This document shows, one piece after another, positions 61,275 through 64,000 of a DNA stretch of 64,000 bases (position 1 is its first letter; every line of letters begins with the position of its first letter). Made by a program: the position numbers and the translations under genes. The notes below the pieces were generated by a model. That model did not search any database. It was not told where the DNA came from and saw only the letters and a program-made list of their open reading frames with translations. Origin of the DNA: Minicystis rosea (GTDB lineage Bacteria > Myxococcota_A > Polyangia > Polyangiales > Polyangiaceae); NCBI GenBank assembly GCA_001931535.1, contig CP016211.1, positions 6,369,573 through 6,433,572 on the forward strand, in the 5' to 3' direction.

Positions 61275-63575
61275 TCAGGGCGAGATTTGGTAGCGCGCGA
61301 CGCCGACGGATGAAGCGTGGTTTTCGCCGGATCCGGCCTCGGCGATGGTGCCTGCCACCCAGATGCCGTCGCCCGTCACGGCGACACGGCCGACGGTCAT
61401 CGCGCCCACGCCGCCGCCGAGGGCGCGCAGGGCCCCGTCGCGGTAGACGAGGACGCCGCGGCCCGAGCCATCGTCGAGCTCGGCGGTGCCGCCGAGGAGC
61501 AAGCCGCCGTCGATGGAGACGATGGAGTTGAACGAGAAGTACGTTTGCGGCGTCAGACCCGCTTCGGGCGTGGCCAGCTCGCGCCAGGACGTGCCCTCGA
61601 AGGCGCCGAGCACATAAGCGCCGTTGCCCTCGTCGTACGTGCTCACGTAAACGGTGCTCGCGTCGCGCCCGAGCGCCAATACCTGGCCCGGCAGGCCCTC
61701 GCCCAGCGCGAGCCAGGCTTTGCCATCCCAACGTGCAATCCGCGTCGCGTCGGTGGAGCCAACCTTGGTGAAGGAGCCGGCGACGACGATGTCGTCGGCG
61801 CTCTTGACGTGGAGCTGGCCCACCACGCCGTCGAAGCCATCTTCCACGATGGTCAGCTTCTCGCCGTCGAGGCGCGCGAGGTAGCCGGTCGCGCCGCCGC
61901 CCACGATCCACAGCGTGCCGTCGGAGGACCACGCGAGGTTCATGACCGGGCCGAGACCGTCGACGGCGAGCGGCTCGAGCTTGTCGCCCTTCTGCACGAG
62001 GATGCTTCCCTGCGCGTCACCGTCGGTGGGGAACACCATGCATCCGACGGCGACCTGCCCTGCGGGGCTGACGTCGAGCGCCGGACAATAAGCATCCTTG
62101 GGCAGGGGATCGCCGAGGACGTCCCAGCCATCTCCCTTGAAGTGGACCACGCGGGCCTCGGCCTTCGCGCCGGCTACATGGCTGAAGGTGCCGAGGCCGT
62201 AGACTTCACATGTATTGCCGCCGGCAGCGATGAAGTCGATCGAGCCGCCGATGCCGATTCCACTCTTGCCCTGCGCGACCCATTGCGTGCCATCGTGCAC
62301 GGCGAGCGCCTGCGAGAGCACGCCGTCGACGCCGGGGAACGAGCCTCCGGCGAAGAGGCGTTGTCCATCGAAAGCGAGCCGTTGTTGGGGCACGTCCCAG
62401 ATCGCGGTCAGGCCTTCGTCGCCGCACACGGTTGGTTGGAACCAGGGCGCGATGACGCCGCGGCTGCCGTCGTCGAACGATTGCCAGGCGCTCCCGGTCC
62501 AACGAGCGATGCCGCGCGAGGCAATGGCGCCGGCGGCGGCGGGCTTGCCGCCCGCGCTCGTGAAGCAGCCGCCGGCGTCGACGATCTCGCCGTGCGCGAC
62601 GAGATCGGTCACCACGCCGCGCGTGTCGTATTGGGCGAGGCCGCCGCCGACCGTCTCCCACGCCGAGCCGCTCCAGCGCGCGATACCACCGGCGTTCATG
62701 AGATCGCCGTACACGCCGCCGGCGTAGAGCGAGCCGCCCTCGGTGCGCGCGAGCGCATAGATGGCCATGGCATCGGCGAAGTCGAACGGCGTCCACACGG
62801 CGCCGTCGTAGGAAGCGACGTTGGCGGCCGCGATCCCGCCGACGCCGGTGAACGCGCCGCCGATGAAGAGCGTGTCTCCGTCGACCAGGAGCTCGAACGC
62901 GGAGCCTTGCAGCGCGCCGCCCGGCGCGGCGCTCCACGTGGATCCATCCCATGTCGCGAGGCCCTCGACGGAGGTCGCGCCGTCGAGCTGGAAGACGCCG
63001 GCCACCCAGAGGCGCCCGTCGAACCACGCGAGGCTGCGGACTTGCCCTTTGAAGGATGCGATCGACGTTAGACCGGAGCCTTCGTCGATCCAGATCTCGC
63101 CGTCGCGATCACCGAAGGAGTCGTTGGTGGCGAGCGCGAGATCACCGTTCGTCGCGACGGCGATCGCCGAGAAGCCATCGAGTGGAGCGGGGAGCTCCCA
63201 CGTGGTGCGCGCCGCCTCCCACACGCCGTCGTGGAAGCGCACGAGCGGCGGCACGGGCTTGCCTTCGAACCACTGGAATCGGCCCGTCGCGATCACCGAT
63301 CCATCGGGCTCGCGCGCGAAATCGTGGACGGTCGGCGCGAGGCCATCGTGACCCGTGAGCCCGGCGATGGTGAAGCGGTGATCCCAGTCGCCGTGATCCA
63401 GATCCTGAACGGCGACGGTCCCTCCGCACCGAGGAGGCGCGGCGCCCGATCCGCCGGACCCACCGCTGGATCCGCCTCCGGAGCCCCCGCCGCCGGGACC
63501 CACGTTCGGTTCGTCGCCGCAGGCGATGGCCGTGCACAAAAGAAGGACGATGGAGGAAGCGCGCCAGAAGGACAT
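61275..63575 (-). CDS. Secreted beta-propeller-like lipoprotein
   Basis: 766 residues from ATG 63575. Signal ASSIVLLLCTAIAC with probable lipidation and a Gly/Ser linker (to ~40). The body is a run of ~40-residue beta-rich repeats with the pattern GLATWDGSTWSA, GGIARWSGSAWETVGGGLAQ, RGIARWTGSAWQSFDDGS, RIARWDGKAWLALGEGLPGQ and LFIGGAFTGVGGIAAANVAS, as in delta-60-type or 'WDG.W' propeller proteins. No catalytic motif or C-terminal anchor is visible. Probably on the surface or outer membrane; function unknown. Confidence 0.8.
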   Translation of the reverse strand: MSFWRASSIVLLLCTAIACGDEPNVGPGGGGSGGGSSGGSGGSGAAPPRCGGTVAVQDLDHGDWDHRFTIAGLTGHDGLAPTVHDFAREPDGSVIATGRFQWFEGKPVPPLVRFHDGVWEAARTTWELPAPLDGFSAIAVATNGDLALATNDSFGDRDGEIWIDEGSGLTSIASFKGQVRSLAWFDGRLWVAGVFQLDGATSVEGLATWDGSTWSAAPGGALQGSAFELLVDGDTLFIGGAFTGVGGIAAANVASYDGAVWTPFDFADAMAIYALARTEGGSLYAGGVYGDLMNAGGIARWSGSAWETVGGGLAQYDTRGVVTDLVAHGEIVDAGGCFTSAGGKPAAAGAIASRGIARWTGSAWQSFDDGSRGVIAPWFQPTVCGDEGLTAIWDVPQQRLAFDGQRLFAGGSFPGVDGVLSQALAVHDGTQWVAQGKSGIGIGGSIDFIAAGGNTCEVYGLGTFSHVAGAKAEARVVHFKGDGWDVLGDPLPKDAYCPALDVSPAGQVAVGCMVFPTDGDAQGSILVQKGDKLEPLAVDGLGPVMNLAWSSDGTLWIVGGGATGYLARLDGEKLTIVEDGFDGVVGQLHVKSADDIVVAGSFTKVGSTDATRIARWDGKAWLALGEGLPGQVLALGRDASTVYVSTYDEGNGAYVLGAFEGTSWRELATPEAGLTPQTYFSFNSIVSIDGGLLLGGTAELDDGSGRGVLVYRDGALRALGGGVGAMTVGRVAVTGDGIWVAGTIAEAGSGENHASSVGVARYQISP

Positions 63576-63770
63576 GCCTTGGAGATTACGCCTCCCCGCG
63601 CGCGTCGCCAGGCTCCGTCGGACGTCGCGAGCCCCCCAGCAGCGAGACACACCGCGGCATTTCGAGCGCCGCGGCGATCGTTCGACCTCACGGTGATGAA
63701 ATCGCAGAGCGCCCGCGCTTGACCTCGGCCTTCCCTCTGCGGCAAACAGAGATCGACCGAAGGAGCGATC

Positions 63771-64000
63771 ATGCCGCTGTTCCGCCGCAAAGATGGGGAT
63801 CTCGTCGAGAAGGTGCCGGCCTACCGCCGCATCATGCCCTTCATCATGCCCACCCGGACCGAGTCGGCGGTCTACTTCGAGCAGCGGATCGACGCGACGC
63901 GCGGTGTGGCCTACATCGCTCGGTGGAACGAGCGCTTCCCCGACAAGAAGATCACCTTCCTCCATCTCTTGATGTACGGCGCCATCCAATCGCTCCGCGA
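63771..64000 (+). CDS. 2-oxo acid dehydrogenase acyltransferase (E2/CAT-like), 5-prime part
   Basis: The first ~76 residues of a gene cut by the window edge. ATG 63771 follows AAGGAGCGATC (AGGAG 6 nt away). It reads MPLFRRKDGDLVEKVPAYRR then IMPFIMPTRTESAVYFEQRI, GVAYIARWNERFPDKKITFL and HLLMYGAIQSL. This matches the N-terminal part of the catalytic E2/chloramphenicol-acetyltransferase fold of 2-oxo acid dehydrogenase complexes; lipoyl and E3-binding domains are absent, so it is a stand-alone catalytic-type protein. Exact acyl donor unknown. Confidence 0.7.
   Translation, partial: MPLFRRKDGDLVEKVPAYRRIMPFIMPTRTESAVYFEQRIDATRGVAYIARWNERFPDKKITFLHLLMYGAIQSLR

Overview
The window is very GC-rich, with little intergenic DNA and strong G/C third-position bias. 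It is full of features typical of myxobacteria of the Polyangiales (Polyangium, Sorangium or Minicystis relatives). These include many lipoproteins with Ser/Gly/Thr linkers and cysteine-rich DUF4215-like repeats, a MYXO-CTERM-like tail, a Ser/Thr kinase operon, a giant kinase/ATPase/histidine-kinase hybrid, LRR and beta-propeller proteins and an IgGFc-binding-like protein. No rRNA, tRNA or CRISPR array was seen. The taxonomic call is inference from gene content.

Layout. 1-7.1 kb: a partial VOC protein behind an 18-bp palindrome, four tiny overlapping reading frames of unknown function, an LRR protein, an HSL-type hydrolase, a ribosome-hibernation-type protein, and a divergent SDR/AraC pair. 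7.2-13 kb: a decayed tyrosine recombinase, then a large ATPase/TPR regulator followed by three 10-bp direct repeats and a LamG lipoprotein. 13-18 kb: a LysR/monooxygenase pair, an alpha/beta hydrolase, and a di-heme cytochrome resembling the rubber oxygenases RoxA/RoxB. 18-24 kb: a type VI secretion spike module (VgrG, a PAAR protein fused to a probable protein glutaminase, a 79-residue protein and a DUF2169 protein). 24-31 kb: a trypsin-like protease, gene debris including a copy of part of aqpZ, aqpZ itself, a 14-repeat DUF4215 lipoprotein and a five-copy 42-bp tandem repeat. 31-42 kb: a translationally coupled operon (Ser/Thr kinase, PEGA/TPR protein, Cys-rich lipoprotein), two pseudogene remnants and the 1.87-kilo-residue hybrid kinase. 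42-48 kb: secreted lipoproteins, a long hairpin and a 153-bp MITE-like element. 48-64 kb: a zinc metallopeptidase, a Nudix hydrolase, a CusF-like protein, a fatty acid hydroxylase, a Tat-type PLP enzyme, a mono-heme beta-propeller lipoprotein, more Cys-rich and propeller lipoproteins, a glycoside-hydrolase-like lipoprotein, a MarR-GNAT fusion with a perfect operator, and the start of an E2-type acyltransferase.

How it fits together. Apart from the T6SS module, the kinase operon and the mini-ORF cluster, genes are mostly single or divergent pairs, and many encode envelope or secreted proteins, as expected for a predatory or saprophytic soil myxobacterium. At least three genes (vgrG, the trypsin-like protease and a Cys-repeat lipoprotein) carry one-base deficits in G/C homopolymers. 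These are more likely assembly or sequencing errors than true pseudogenes, so the frameshift calls need read-level checking.
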